NCBI GenBank assembly: GCA_023393115.1
Contig: JAEWMS010000028.1
Location: 1-64,000, forward strand
From: Bacillota bacterium
Lineage (GTDB): Bacteria; Bacillota; Clostridia; Acetivibrionales; DSM-1351
Direction of reading: 5' to 3'
DNA: 64,000 bases
Part shown: one piece after another, positions 33,357 to 42,299 of the stretch
Numbering within the stretch: position 1 is the first letter of the stretch
How the letters are laid out: the number at the start of each line of letters is the position of its first letter
The notes under the pieces: generated by a model
What the model saw: only the letters and a program-made list of their open reading frames with translations
Told to the model about the DNA's origin: nothing
The model's database searches: none
Position numbers and translations under genes: made by a program

Positions 33357-34661
33357 TTATTCCTCTTCATTTTCCTGTGCTGTTAAGAAATAAACGGTAT
33401 CCAGCTGAATTTTACCAGTAATATTTATTACATCCTGCTTGGTCACTCTTCTTATTTTGCCAAGAACACCTTCAAGTGTATCGTGTGTCTGTGCCACCAA
33501 TTGGCTGAAGTTGAAATCCACCACCTGTAATTGGCTATCCTTGAGAGCATTAATTCCAGTTTCAAGGGACTTTATTGTAGAATCAAACTCATAGTCAGAA
33601 ATTCTGCCTTCCTTTATTGCTCCCATCTGCTCCATAATAAGGGTTTGCGCACGCTCTTTCTCCTTTATGTCAATGCCACTGCCTATAATCATAAGACCTT
33701 TAAACTTTTCAAGTCCGGCAAAGATGTAATATGCCAACCCCGCCTTTTCACGGACATTTTGAAATAATTTCGAATGCATTCCCCCTCCAAGAATACTGCT
33801 ATAGACCATTAATGCGTAATAATCGTCTTCTTTTGGAGTTATATTAGTCCTGAAGCCCAGAGAAAGCTTTCCCTGTGTTACATCCATTTTATCTTCGAAA
33901 TGTTTAACCTTATCTACATATTTTTTTACAATACCCGAAGTTAGACCCTTTGTGACGCCCCTGTCCAGGGTTCCGATTCTTTTTCGGATATATTCTATTT
34001 CGCCGTCTCCCAGTTCACCGGTAATAAAAATATCAGCAGGTAATGTAGTAACCTTATCCTTGTAGTGCTTATAAAGTTCTTCGGGTGTTATCTGTTCGAT
34101 TTGTTCAATAGAGCCGTACTCGTATAGTCCGAAGGGCTCCTCCCGGCACATTAGTTCATAGCATCTGTCCATGGCATATTGTACTTTATCATTTGTCCTA
34201 CTCTCAATCAACATCTTGAGGTTTGTTTTTTCCTGATCAACATACTGAGGATTAAAAGAACCCTCCTTTAGTACCGGTCGGTAAATTATATCAAGAAGGA
34301 AATCAAGAGCACCTTTGAAATTACTTTGCTCGTCATTGGCATATTTATCTGAGAGATATTCAAAATAAAAATGAATTATCTGTCTCTCTCCTTTTTTACC
34401 TATACCACAGTCAAAAATCGCTCCATATAATTCTTCAAGATACAGGTTTATATCCTTTAGGGTTGGAAGGTTTTGAGTACCTCTTCTGAGTACTGAAGGA
34501 AACAGAGCATTTAAAGCTACCGTGTTGGAATTTAAATTATCCTGAAAAAAAATATTAATCGTATTTGTTTTGAATCTGTTGGACTTAATGTTATATACTG
34601 TAATACCATTTACTTCAAACAGCTTGTTTAGACTCTCCTGAATTTTTACGGCGTCTGTCAT
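33357..34661 (-). CDS. M16 family peptidase-like partner protein (YmfF-like, zinc motif absent)
   Basis: This 434-residue protein has the two-domain M16 fold but no HxxEH; the equivalent region reads LNALFPSVLRRGTQNLP. The C-terminal half keeps the substrate-binding block GGGMHSKLFQNVREKAGLAYYI, typical of the non-catalytic M16 partner. The ATG at 34661 follows GGAG by six bases; a GTG four codons earlier includes that ribosome site. It is the first gene of a two-gene unit with the active M16 peptidase. Together they probably form a heterodimeric chamber protease. A divergent small ORF begins at 34869. Confidence 0.9.
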   Translation of the reverse strand: MTDAVKIQESLNKLFEVNGITVYNIKSNRFKTNTINIFFQDNLNSNTVALNALFPSVLRRGTQNLPTLKDINLYLEELYGAIFDCGIGKKGERQIIHFYFEYLSDKYANDEQSNFKGALDFLLDIIYRPVLKEGSFNPQYVDQEKTNLKMLIESRTNDKVQYAMDRCYELMCREEPFGLYEYGSIEQIEQITPEELYKHYKDKVTTLPADIFITGELGDGEIEYIRKRIGTLDRGVTKGLTSGIVKKYVDKVKHFEDKMDVTQGKLSLGFRTNITPKEDDYYALMVYSSILGGGMHSKLFQNVREKAGLAYYIFAGLEKFKGLMIIGSGIDIKEKERAQTLIMEQMGAIKEGRISDYEFDSTIKSLETGINALKDSQLQVVDFNFSQLVAQTHDTLEGVLGKIRRVTKQDVINITGKIQLDTVYFLTAQENEEE

Positions 34662-34868
34662 ATTGAACTCCACTTTCCGGCATGAAAATTAACCATAATA
34701 ACTCACGCCATTTATTTTGAATAACATAAAATAGTGCGTTTACTTCCATTATTTCAAAATTTAAGCATACATATATAGTATAATAAAAAACATCGTATAT
34801 ATTCAATATAATCACAAATACTACTCTTTGATAAATAAATTTTTCATCGCTAATAGGAGGAGGTATTT

Positions 34869-35042
34869 ATGAGTAGAAAAAACAGAAAATATGCCAGACC
34901 ATCCAGGAAAAGTACTCCTTCGGCAGCCGAGAGCTATGAAACAGAGTATACCCTTTCAACTTCCGCAGCCATGGGAATTTTAGGCGCAACATTTCTTGTG
35001 GGCCTTGCAGCAGGTAAACTGATTGACATTTGTAGAAAATAG
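34869..35042 (+). CDS. Small membrane-associated protein, 57 residues
   Basis: This short ORF has a very strong ribosome site (TAGGAGGAGG, 6 bases before ATG) and its own terminator. The product has a basic N-terminus (SRKNRKYARPSRKS), a Ser/Thr/Glu-rich middle, and a hydrophobic C-terminal stretch (MGILGATFLVGLAAG) ending in Lys-Leu-Ile-Asp-Ile-Cys-Arg-Lys. It could be a single-pass small membrane protein. It is divergent from the M16 peptidase pair, 207 bp away. No family is recognised. Being a peptidase substrate or a peptide precursor is only speculation from position. Confidence 0.7.
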   Translation: MSRKNRKYARPSRKSTPSAAESYETEYTLSTSAAMGILGATFLVGLAAGKLIDICRK

Positions 35043-35043
35043 C

Positions 35044-35095
35044 AAAAAAGAATTCACTGCGCTCCGTTCATAGTTGCGAAGTGAATTCTTTTTTT
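35044..35095. terminator. Shared bidirectional terminator
   Basis: GAATTCACT (35050-35058) pairs with AGTGAATTC (35080-35088), flanked by six A on the left and seven T on the right. It ends the small plus-strand ORF and, on the other strand, the ABC transporter operon that stops at 35152. Confidence 0.88.
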
Positions 35096-35151
35096 CATCA
35101 AAGAGCATCCGTGGCAGAAAAAACATATACTTCTGTCCCATGAATTTTTAA

Positions 35152-36363
35152 TTATTCATATCTCAAGGATTCTATAGGATCGAGGTCAGCTGCTCTCTTT
35201 GCAGGATAAACTCCGAACAGCAGTCCCAGCGCTACCGATCCAAGGAATGCTAGAACAATTACTGACATGTCAACAGTTGGTGGTATGCTAAGCGCACTTG
35301 ATATAACAAAGCCTGCAAGAACACCTAATAGAATACCCACTAAGCCGCTTATTCCTGTTAATATAATTGATTCGGTTATAAACTGAAAGACTATGTCAAT
35401 CTTCCTTGCACCCAACGCTTTTCGGACACCTATTTCCCTTATACGCTCAGTTACTGATACAAGGAGAATATTAACAATTCCAATACCACCGACTACCAGG
35501 GTGATAACTGCAACCACCAGCAATACTGATGAAACTATACCTAGCATAGAATTAAGCTGTTCCTGTAAATCGGATAAAAATTCTACATAATATTTATCCT
35601 TGTTTCCATGCTTCTGTTCCAAAATACGGATCATCTTATCGCCAATTTTCTTTAAAGCCTCAGGCTCTCGCTCTTCAACAGTAGCATATATATAATTCAG
35701 TTCATCCGCCCACGGGAGGTTAGCCTGTAGGGTAGACAAAGGAATTGTTATTGCAACACTTTGACTCTCATACATCATATCGCCGAAAATAGAACTTTCT
35801 TTCTTTTCCACTCCAATAACAGTCAGGTTCAGTGAGCCTCCATAATTTAGTTTTACCCTCAGCTTTTGACCTATTGGATTAGCATCCTTAAATTGTGCTC
35901 TGGCAAAATCTTCTTTTATGACAACAACATTTGACCTCATTGTATTGTCAACTTCGTTTATCATTCTACCCTGAGACAATTCAACTGGCATTATGTCATT
36001 GTATTGTGAGGAGAGTCCTGTAATACTTGCATTTCTAGTCTTATCTCCCAGCCGAATTGTACCGCTACTGCCCATTGATGTACCAACATTCTTTACTTCC
36101 TCTACCTTGGCAATTGCCTTTAAGTCGTCATTCTTCAGTACATCGTTAGATGTTATAGTTCCTGATTTGTATGAAACAGCTATAACATTAGCTCCGATTT
36201 TTGCAAATTCATTATCCATATACCTTTGAGTTGCATTCCCGATAGCCACAATTGTGATAACGGAAAATACACCCATAACAATACCTAGCATTGTTAAAAT
36301 GGAACGGAGCTTATTGGCTCGAAGGCTGGATAACGCTTGCTTAAAGCTCTCAACTATATTCAT
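35152..36363 (-). CDS. ABC transporter permease, MacB/YknZ type
   Basis: This 403-residue permease has an N-terminal transmembrane helix (about 20-45), a large extracytoplasmic MacB-type periplasmic core domain (about 46-260) and three C-terminal helices with the FtsX-like motif (NILLVSVTERIREIGVRKAL). It is the last gene of a four-gene operon: ATPase, Yip1-family protein, HlyD-type adaptor, permease. That set matches YknWXYZ of Bacillus, which protects against a toxic peptide. The ATG is 18 bp after the adaptor gene. It likely exports peptides or lipophilic compounds across the single membrane; the substrate is unknown. Confidence 0.92.
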   Translation of the reverse strand: MNIVESFKQALSSLRANKLRSILTMLGIVMGVFSVITIVAIGNATQRYMDNEFAKIGANVIAVSYKSGTITSNDVLKNDDLKAIAKVEEVKNVGTSMGSSGTIRLGDKTRNASITGLSSQYNDIMPVELSQGRMINEVDNTMRSNVVVIKEDFARAQFKDANPIGQKLRVKLNYGGSLNLTVIGVEKKESSIFGDMMYESQSVAITIPLSTLQANLPWADELNYIYATVEEREPEALKKIGDKMIRILEQKHGNKDKYYVEFLSDLQEQLNSMLGIVSSVLLVVAVITLVVGGIGIVNILLVSVTERIREIGVRKALGARKIDIVFQFITESIILTGISGLVGILLGVLAGFVISSALSIPPTVDMSVIVLAFLGSVALGLLFGVYPAKRAADLDPIESLRYE

Positions 36364-36381
36364 TGTTTATTTACCCCACCT

Positions 36382-37710
36382 TTATTCTCCTACAATCTTA
36401 ACTCTTGCACCATCCTTAAATGTAGCCTTTGGACCAACTACTACAAAATCTCCCATTTTAACATCTCCTGATTTCAACTCAGTCTTCATGTCGGAAGAAT
36501 TGCCAATTTCCACAGGAACTTTACGCATGGTCATTTTGTCCTTGTCAACAACATAAACAAAGTTATTACCATCTTTATCGGGACTTAGCATATCAAGCTG
36601 TACTGTTGGTATATTCTTCAAGTCTACTGTTTTAATGTCGCAATCCACACTGATACCTGGTTTTATGGCCTCTGTAATGTTATCTATACTTACAATTACC
36701 TGTATAACTGTTTCCTGATTACCTGAATTATTTGCACTTTTAGTTGCTACAGGTGATATACTCTTGACCTTCCCGGTTACCTTCTCTTTTTCAGGTAATG
36801 AATCACCTGTAATATCGACTCCCTGACCAGGCTTAATTAGCTTGGAACTATATTCATTAATATTAAGCTTTACTTCAAGTTTGCCCGGATTAACAACAGT
36901 GTACACAGTCTGACCATTTGGAGTGAATGCACCCTCGCTAACATTAACCTGTGATGCAACACCGTCCATTGAAGCATACATAGCATCGGTGTACTTCTTG
37001 ATTTTACTTTCCAGATCCATAACAGTTAACTCACTATTTTTTACTGCCAGTTCCTGGCTCTCAATATCAATTTGCTTTGTACTATTTGATTTATGAGCAG
37101 AGCTAACATTGTCATTCTCGGCCTGAAGTTTCAGTTGGGCGCTTTTTAATGCTTCCTCGGCATCTTTCACCTTATTTTCTGAAGCATCAAGCTCACTCTT
37201 AGAAATTGCATTCATTGCATAAAGTGCTTTATTATCCTCAAAATCCTTTACTGCGTTATCTAATGCTCTCTGAGCTGAAGCGACGCTGTTTTCTGCAAGC
37301 TTATGTGAATTCTGAGCTGATGAAACACTTAATGCTGGATCAGAAAGTTTGAGCTTCTGCAACGTAAGTTCATCTGTCCTCTTTTTTATCTTTGCTTGTT
37401 CCAGCTGCATGTTTAATGCATCAAAATCAAACTGAAGAAGCTGTTGACCCTTTTTCACAATATCATTTTGCTTTATGTACAGCTTTGTTACCTTAACAGG
37501 TGTATCAAGATATAATTCTGATTTTTCAACTTCTGTTACTGTTCCGTTTGCAGAAATAGTAGAACTTATATTATCGTTTATTACTTCTGCAACACTTACA
37601 GAGAATACGGGACCTGACCCTGCAGAGCCCGAATTCTTAACAATGGCAGCTGCAATTAACGCAACCACCAGTACTCCCACACATATTCCAATAACTATCT
37701 TCTTTTTCAT
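36382..37710 (-). CDS. HlyD/MacA-type membrane fusion protein of the ABC exporter
   Basis: This 442-residue protein has an N-terminal membrane anchor (about 4-23), a biotinyl-lipoyl half motif, a long coiled-coil hairpin (about 95-225, Ala/Ser/Glu-rich heptads), a second lipoyl half and beta-barrel domains. In Gram-positives this adaptor works with the ABC permease, as YknX does with YknYZ. The coiled coil has many Asp/Lys/Ser pairs but no unusual insertion. It lies 25 bp after the Yip1 gene and 18 bp before the permease gene. The role in assembling or gating the exporter is family knowledge. Confidence 0.9.
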   Translation of the reverse strand: MKKKIVIGICVGVLVVALIAAAIVKNSGSAGSGPVFSVSVAEVINDNISSTISANGTVTEVEKSELYLDTPVKVTKLYIKQNDIVKKGQQLLQFDFDALNMQLEQAKIKKRTDELTLQKLKLSDPALSVSSAQNSHKLAENSVASAQRALDNAVKDFEDNKALYAMNAISKSELDASENKVKDAEEALKSAQLKLQAENDNVSSAHKSNSTKQIDIESQELAVKNSELTVMDLESKIKKYTDAMYASMDGVASQVNVSEGAFTPNGQTVYTVVNPGKLEVKLNINEYSSKLIKPGQGVDITGDSLPEKEKVTGKVKSISPVATKSANNSGNQETVIQVIVSIDNITEAIKPGISVDCDIKTVDLKNIPTVQLDMLSPDKDGNNFVYVVDKDKMTMRKVPVEIGNSSDMKTELKSGDVKMGDFVVVGPKATFKDGARVKIVGE

Positions 37711-37735
37711 TTTAATTATTTACCCCCAATATGTA

Positions 37736-38467
37736 CTATTTCATTAAAGCAGCAGACTGAACTTCATTATAGCCACCAATAGCTGCAACGACTATAAACA
37801 ATATTACCATTACCAGGTATACCTTCTTTTTATCGATCTTACTGATAGTTGCAACACCAATTGAAGCACAAACAAAATACCAGATATTAAATACATCCAG
37901 GCTCCTTGCCATTCCGAAAATAAAGCTTCCCTTCATATCAGGCATAAACGCTGCCAGACTAGTATATGTAACATCTGAATATGTTCCGGTTAATTGAATT
38001 GCTATTACTGATACAATTGCAGCTAAAACTGATATAACTGAAGAATATCCTATAACGGATAAAAACTGCTTGAAACGGCCCTGCCCTTTAAATATTTTTA
38101 AAATCAGCCACAACACCAAGGCTTGAACCAATAAAACCAGACCTGCCATAACACCTCCAAGAATTGGTGTTGAGATAACAGAACCACTTAATATACTTTC
38201 AAACATTTCAGGTGAAATCTGCATACCCATATTGGCATAAGTTGTTTCCAATGTGGTTCTCAAATATTCCTTAAACATTGGAAAGGTGCCGAACATCATT
38301 ATGACTGGAGCAATTGCCGTTAATATGATTCCTAACAGTACTCTTGGCTTCTGTTCCAATTCATACATCAATCTTCCCGGAGAAAAAATAGCACTGATTA
38401 CTCTTTGAAATACATTCATTTTTGATGTGTTCCCGTTATCGGGTGCAATCACTAAATTATCACTCAT
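37736..38467 (-). CDS. Yip1 family membrane protein (YknW-like)
   Basis: This 243-residue integral membrane protein has about five hydrophobic segments and the Yip1-domain layout, opening with VFQRVISAIFSPGRLMYELEQKP. In Bacillus YknW, a Yip1 protein, helps assemble the YknXYZ exporter. Position between the ATPase and the adaptor gene in the same operon gives the role here. The ATG follows AGAGGAGAC. A 100-bp AT-rich gap separates it from the ATPase gene. It has no catalytic motifs. Confidence 0.83.
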   Translation of the reverse strand: MSDNLVIAPDNGNTSKMNVFQRVISAIFSPGRLMYELEQKPRVLLGIILTAIAPVIMMFGTFPMFKEYLRTTLETTYANMGMQISPEMFESILSGSVISTPILGGVMAGLVLLVQALVLWLILKIFKGQGRFKQFLSVIGYSSVISVLAAIVSVIAIQLTGTYSDVTYTSLAAFMPDMKGSFIFGMARSLDVFNIWYFVCASIGVATISKIDKKKVYLVMVILFIVVAAIGGYNEVQSAALMK

Positions 38468-38567
38468 AAAAGTCTCCTCTTAAAGAAAATTTTAACATTC
38501 AAATTTGAAAAAAATAAAAAGCTACTTTTTTAACCTTACTTTACTTCAAATCTTACTTGATTCTAAA

Positions 38568-39302
38568 TTACTTTACTTCCTCAAGGTGGTATTTAGAAAG
38601 TACCTCCCTTGCATCCACAGGGTTTTTAATGAGCTCATCAGCTTTTAAGAAACCATCTCTAAACCGCAGGACCCTTTTAGTGTGTTCAGCAATATCGGGC
38701 TCATGAGTTACAAGTACTATCGTTACTCCTTCCTTGTTGAGGTCCTGAAATACAGCCATTATCTCTTCACTTGAAGTACTGTCAAGATTTCCTGTTGGTT
38801 CGTCTGCAAGAATAATAGCAGGCGAATTTACCAGTGCTCTGGCAATAGCTACTCTTTGCTTTTGTCCTCCGGACATTTCATTTGGCTTATGATGCATTCT
38901 CTGGGCCAATCCAACTCTTTCAAGTGCAGCAGTAGCCTTCTTTTTCCTTTCCTTAGACCCGATACCTGCGTAAATCATAGGCAGTTCAACGTTTTGTAAC
39001 GCAGTAATCCTTGGTAACAGGTTAAAAGACTGAAATACAAAACCTATCTTTAGATTTCTTATCTTGGCAAGTTCCCCCTCATCCAGAGAAGATATGTTAA
39101 CTCCATCAAGCCAATACTCACCTTTTGTAGATCTGTCAAGGCATCCTATTATATTCATCAGAGTAGATTTCCCAGAGCCCGAAGGTCCCATTATAGCCAC
39201 AAATTCTTCTTTGTTTATGTCTATATTGGCATTTTTAAGAGCTTCAACTTCGATATGACCGTTTTTATAAGTCTTACCTAAATTCTTCATGGAAATAATC
39301 AA
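38568..39302 (-). CDS. ABC transporter ATP-binding protein, MacB/LolD type
   Basis: This 244-residue nucleotide-binding domain has Walker A GPSGSGKS (about 39-46), the signature LSGGQ variant MSGGQKQRVAIARAL, Walker B AIILADEP and the H-loop VTHE. It powers the YknZ-like permease. The start is TTG at 39302, ten bases after AGGAGG; a downstream ATG (codon 5) would be too far from the ribosome site. It is the first gene of the exporter operon, 66 bp downstream of hypE in the same direction, so readthrough from hyp genes is possible. Confidence 0.94.
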   Translation of the reverse strand: MIISMKNLGKTYKNGHIEVEALKNANIDINKEEFVAIMGPSGSGKSTLMNIIGCLDRSTKGEYWLDGVNISSLDEGELAKIRNLKIGFVFQSFNLLPRITALQNVELPMIYAGIGSKERKKKATAALERVGLAQRMHHKPNEMSGGQKQRVAIARALVNSPAIILADEPTGNLDSTSSEEIMAVFQDLNKEGVTIVLVTHEPDIAEHTKRVLRFRDGFLKADELIKNPVDAREVLSKYHLEEVK

Positions 39303-39368
39303 AGCTATGTTTCCTCCTTTCGAAATTATATATTTTTATTTAAAACTCAACTTTTGGGATAGAGTTTT

Positions 39369-40379
39369 TCAACAAATTCTTGGCAACTGATCTCCAGCCA
39401 GCAGCTTAATTATTCGTGTTCCTCCGCTTAAAGCCTTCAGAACCACCTTCGCTTCTCCTTCATTAATTACTTCTCCAATGATTGAAGCGTCTTTACCATA
39501 CTTATTATTCCTAATAACTTCCAGCACTCTTTCAGCCTGATCTCCCGGTACGAATATCAATAGCTTTCCTTCATTTGCCATGTACATGGGCTCCATACCC
39601 AGGAGTTCACAAACCCCTTGAACTTCTCTTTTAATTGGGAGCTCCTCTTCATCTATGCTGATGGTAACATTACTCTGTACTGCAATCTCATTTAGAGTGG
39701 TTGCAACTCCGCCCCTGGTGGGGTCCCTGAGTACATGGATATCAGAAGCAGCTTCAAGCATATCTTTAACTAGACCAGACAGTGGAGCACAATCGCTTTT
39801 TATCTCAGCCTGAAAGCCCATATTCTCTCTTTCAAGGAGTATACAGCTGCCGTGATCTCCAATAGTACCCGAAATAATTATTTTATCTCCCATTTTGGCA
39901 TTTCTGCCGGAAATATCAATATCTTCAGGCAATACACCAATACCTGACGTGTTGATAAATATTTTATCAACTGCACCCTTTTGAACTACCTTTGTATCGC
40001 CTGTTACAATTTTAACACCGCATTCCCTCGCTGTTATACTCATGGTTTCAACAATTCTTTCAAGTTCATTCATACTGAAGCCTTCTTCAATAATAAAACC
40101 GCAGCTAAGGTATAATGGGGTTGCCCCACTGGTTGCAAGGTCGTTAACGGTACCACATACTGCCAATTTACCTATATTTCCACCCTTGAAAAAAATAGGA
40201 GTAACTACAAAACTGTCAGTGGTAAAAACAATATTTCTTGCATTTCCTATATTAAGCCTTGCAGAATCATCTCCGGCTGAAAGGATTTCATTATCAAAGT
40301 ACTTTTTAAATATATTTTCTATTAAAGCAAGAGTTGCAGAACCTCCGCTTCCGTGTGCCAGTGTTATTATGTTATCCAT
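39369..40379 (-). CDS. hypE: HypE, hydrogenase maturation carbamoyl dehydratase
   Basis: This 336-residue enzyme dehydrates the carbamoyl group on its C-terminal cysteine to a thiocyanate, giving the CN ligand of the [NiFe] centre. The protein ends in PRIC, the invariant C-terminal motif carrying that cysteine. The N-terminal HGSGGSATLALIENI and GDDSARLNI blocks are typical of the PurM-like ATP site. The ATG at 40379 has AGGAGG about 14 bases upstream, an unusually long spacing. It follows hypD by 72 bp. No hydrogenase structural genes are in the window. Confidence 0.96.
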   Translation of the reverse strand: MDNIITLAHGSGGSATLALIENIFKKYFDNEILSAGDDSARLNIGNARNIVFTTDSFVVTPIFFKGGNIGKLAVCGTVNDLATSGATPLYLSCGFIIEEGFSMNELERIVETMSITARECGVKIVTGDTKVVQKGAVDKIFINTSGIGVLPEDIDISGRNAKMGDKIIISGTIGDHGSCILLERENMGFQAEIKSDCAPLSGLVKDMLEAASDIHVLRDPTRGGVATTLNEIAVQSNVTISIDEEELPIKREVQGVCELLGMEPMYMANEGKLLIFVPGDQAERVLEVIRNNKYGKDASIIGEVINEGEAKVVLKALSGGTRIIKLLAGDQLPRIC

Positions 40380-40451
40380 TTGGTATTGAGCTGCCTCCTT
40401 ATACTGTCAATCTTATACTTCTATTTTTGATATTAATTTTGTTATTATTTT

Positions 40452-41537
40452 TTATTCCCCGTACTTGTAATATGCTGCGCAGGTTCCTTCTGATGAAACC
40501 ATACATGCTCCTACAGGATTTTCAGGTGTGCATCTTGTTTTAAAGAGCTTACAGTCATGGGGACGTTTCTTTCCTTTTAAAACTTCACCACACATACAGC
40601 CTTTAGGTTCGGGACTGTCTTTCGGTTTAATATCGAATTTCTTTTCAGCATCAAAGAGTTCGTATCCTTTTTTCAGCCCCAGGCCTGAACCGGGAATCAT
40701 TCCGATCCCACGCCACACAGCATCTATGGGTTCGAATACCTGATACATTTTCTCCTGAGCTTTTATGTTTCCCTCCTTGGGAACTAATCTGGAATACACA
40801 TTTTCAAAAACATTATTTCCATCAGAAATATTTTTTAGTAATACTTTTATTGAATACAGTATATCCAGAGGCTCAAAACCCGCAACGACACCAGCCTTTT
40901 CCATATTATACGCAACGTATGAAAAAAAGTCTGTACCAATTATTGCAGAAACGTGACCAGGATAAATAAAACCATCAAGAGCCAGCTCCTTGTCTTGTGC
41001 CAAGGTTTTGATGGCTTCAGGCATTGTCTTGTTTGCGGTCAATACAGAAAAATTTTTTATTCCTTCTTCTTCAGCTCTCAATACTGAGAGTGCAATAACT
41101 GGTGTTGTGGTTTCAAAACCAACCGATAAAAACACAACTTCCTTATCAGTATTTGCTTTTGCTATCTCCAGTGCATTCAGCGGTGAATATACCATTTGAA
41201 CATTGCAGCCCTGCGCTTTTTTATAAAGCAAAGTACTGTCGTTTCCGGGTACCCGCATCAAGTCTCCAAAGGTGGTTATGATAATCCCTTTATTTTCAGC
41301 CAATTCGGTAGCACTGTCAATATAAGCGGTTGGTGTAACGCATACAGGACAGCCGGGGCCTGACAACAACTCAATGCTTTTTGGGAGCAGATTCCTGATG
41401 CCGTAACGGGAAATGGCCATTGTATGGGTACCGCAAACCTCCATAATTGTTATATTCCTTCCAGAATATGCATTAAGGCAGTCTACAATTTTTTGTATCA
41501 CTGCCTTGTCTCTGAATTCATCTATATAATTTGTCAT
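40452..41537 (-). CDS. hypD: HypD, [NiFe] hydrogenase maturation iron-sulfur protein
   Basis: This 361-residue scaffold works with HypC to assemble Fe(CN)2CO. Motifs are EVCGTHTMAISRYGIRNLLP, GPGCPVCVT, and a C-terminal [4Fe-4S] region (CMCGEVLKG, then CKLFKTRCTPENPVGACMVS). The ATG at 41537 matches the family start MTNYIDEFRDK. An in-frame extension of 81 codons to 41780 simply translates the composite repeat and is rejected. GGAGG lies 11 bases upstream. It lies between hypC and hypE; the 290-bp gap to hypC is filled by a repeat. Confidence 0.96.
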   Translation of the reverse strand: MTNYIDEFRDKAVIQKIVDCLNAYSGRNITIMEVCGTHTMAISRYGIRNLLPKSIELLSGPGCPVCVTPTAYIDSATELAENKGIIITTFGDLMRVPGNDSTLLYKKAQGCNVQMVYSPLNALEIAKANTDKEVVFLSVGFETTTPVIALSVLRAEEEGIKNFSVLTANKTMPEAIKTLAQDKELALDGFIYPGHVSAIIGTDFFSYVAYNMEKAGVVAGFEPLDILYSIKVLLKNISDGNNVFENVYSRLVPKEGNIKAQEKMYQVFEPIDAVWRGIGMIPGSGLGLKKGYELFDAEKKFDIKPKDSPEPKGCMCGEVLKGKKRPHDCKLFKTRCTPENPVGACMVSSEGTCAAYYKYGE

Positions 41538-41569
41538 CTCTCTCTTAATACCTCCGTATTCTTTATAGT

Positions 41570-41825
41570 GAAATGTGAAGGGTAAATAGTGAATAGTTGT
41601 GGTAGACTGGCTTCGCCAGTCTAAGTGAATAACGAATAGTGAATGGTGAATAGTTATGGTTGACTTGCTTCGCAAGTCTTTGATTAAACGGCTTACGGCA
41701 GTAAGCCTTCCGTAATTCTTCACTATTTTTTCTTCACTTTTCACCTTCACTGCTTTTATCAGTTCTAGCTTGCGCAGCAAGCTTACATTAACTCTTCACT
41801 ATTCATTCTTCACTTTTCACTATTA
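41570..41825. repeat. Composite heptamer/hairpin repeat, copy A, between hypC and hypD
   Basis: Outer arms are degenerate GTGAATA heptamers on the left and TTCACTA heptamers on the right, roughly inverse of each other. Inside are four perfect mini-hairpins: TAGACTGGC-TTC-GCCAGTCTA (41603-41623), GACTTGC-TTC-GCAAGTC (41662-41678), GGCTTAC-GGCA-GTAAGCC (41690-41707) and AGCTTGC-GCA-GCAAGCT (41767-41783). It begins within 5 bp of the hypC stop. Confidence 0.85.
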
Positions 41826-41827
41826 AG

Positions 41828-42052
41828 TTATTTAATTCCCAATTCCCTAATTTCATTAAATATTTCAATGGTTTTAGAAGCCTCTTCCTGGTCAACTATC
41901 TGTATTGCACAGCCTGCATGTACCAGAACATAATCCCCCAGCTTAACATTTTCCAGAAGATCTATGGAAACCTTGTTCATTACACCCATCATTTCAACTT
42001 CTGCGTTATTTCCCTCTATTTTAATAACCTTTGCAGGTAAACCTAAACACAT
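41828..42052 (-). CDS. hypC: HypC/HypG hydrogenase maturation chaperone
   Basis: This 74-residue OB-fold chaperone starts MCLGLPAKVIK, with the invariant Cys2 that binds iron and the HypD complex. It delivers the Fe(CN)2CO unit to the hydrogenase large subunit. The ATG follows AGGAGGTTAAT. It is placed between hypF and hypD and is flanked on both sides by copies of the composite repeat. Normal family length. Confidence 0.96.
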   Translation of the reverse strand: MCLGLPAKVIKIEGNNAEVEMMGVMNKVSIDLLENVKLGDYVLVHAGCAIQIVDQEEASKTIEIFNEIRELGIK

Positions 42053-42069
42053 ATTAACCTCCTAATATT

Positions 42070-42267
42070 AGTGAATAATTAAGGGTGAATGGTGAATAGT
42101 TTTGGAAGACTGGCTTCGCCAGTCTTCAATTTTATGGTTTGCGAAGTAAACCTTCAATAACTTTTCACTCTTCACTTTTAACTCTTTACTTCTTACTTCT
42201 AACCTCTAACTTCTTTTAACCTCAAACTTCTAACTTCCAACTTCCAACTTCCAACTTCCAACTTCTA
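42070..42267. repeat. Composite heptamer/hairpin repeat, copy B, between hypF and hypC
   Basis: Left arm of GTGAATA-type heptamers, hairpin GAAGACTGGC-TTC-GCCAGTCTTC (42105-42127), a second stem GGTTT/AAACC (42136-42152), TTCACTC-type heptamers, and then a run of period-7 ACTTCTA/ACTTCCA units up to 42267. It lies 32 bp beyond the hypF stop. Confidence 0.85.
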
Positions 42268-42299
42268 AATTATAATATCATTTAGAAACTATTTCAATC

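Noticed and set aside
41538..41780. 81-codon N-terminal extension of hypD
   Set aside because: It translates the composite repeat; the family start MTNYIDEFRDK with GGAGG upstream is better.
41570..42267. CRISPR-like array
   Set aside because: Unit length is seven bases and units are degenerate; there are no spacers of uniform length and no cas genes.
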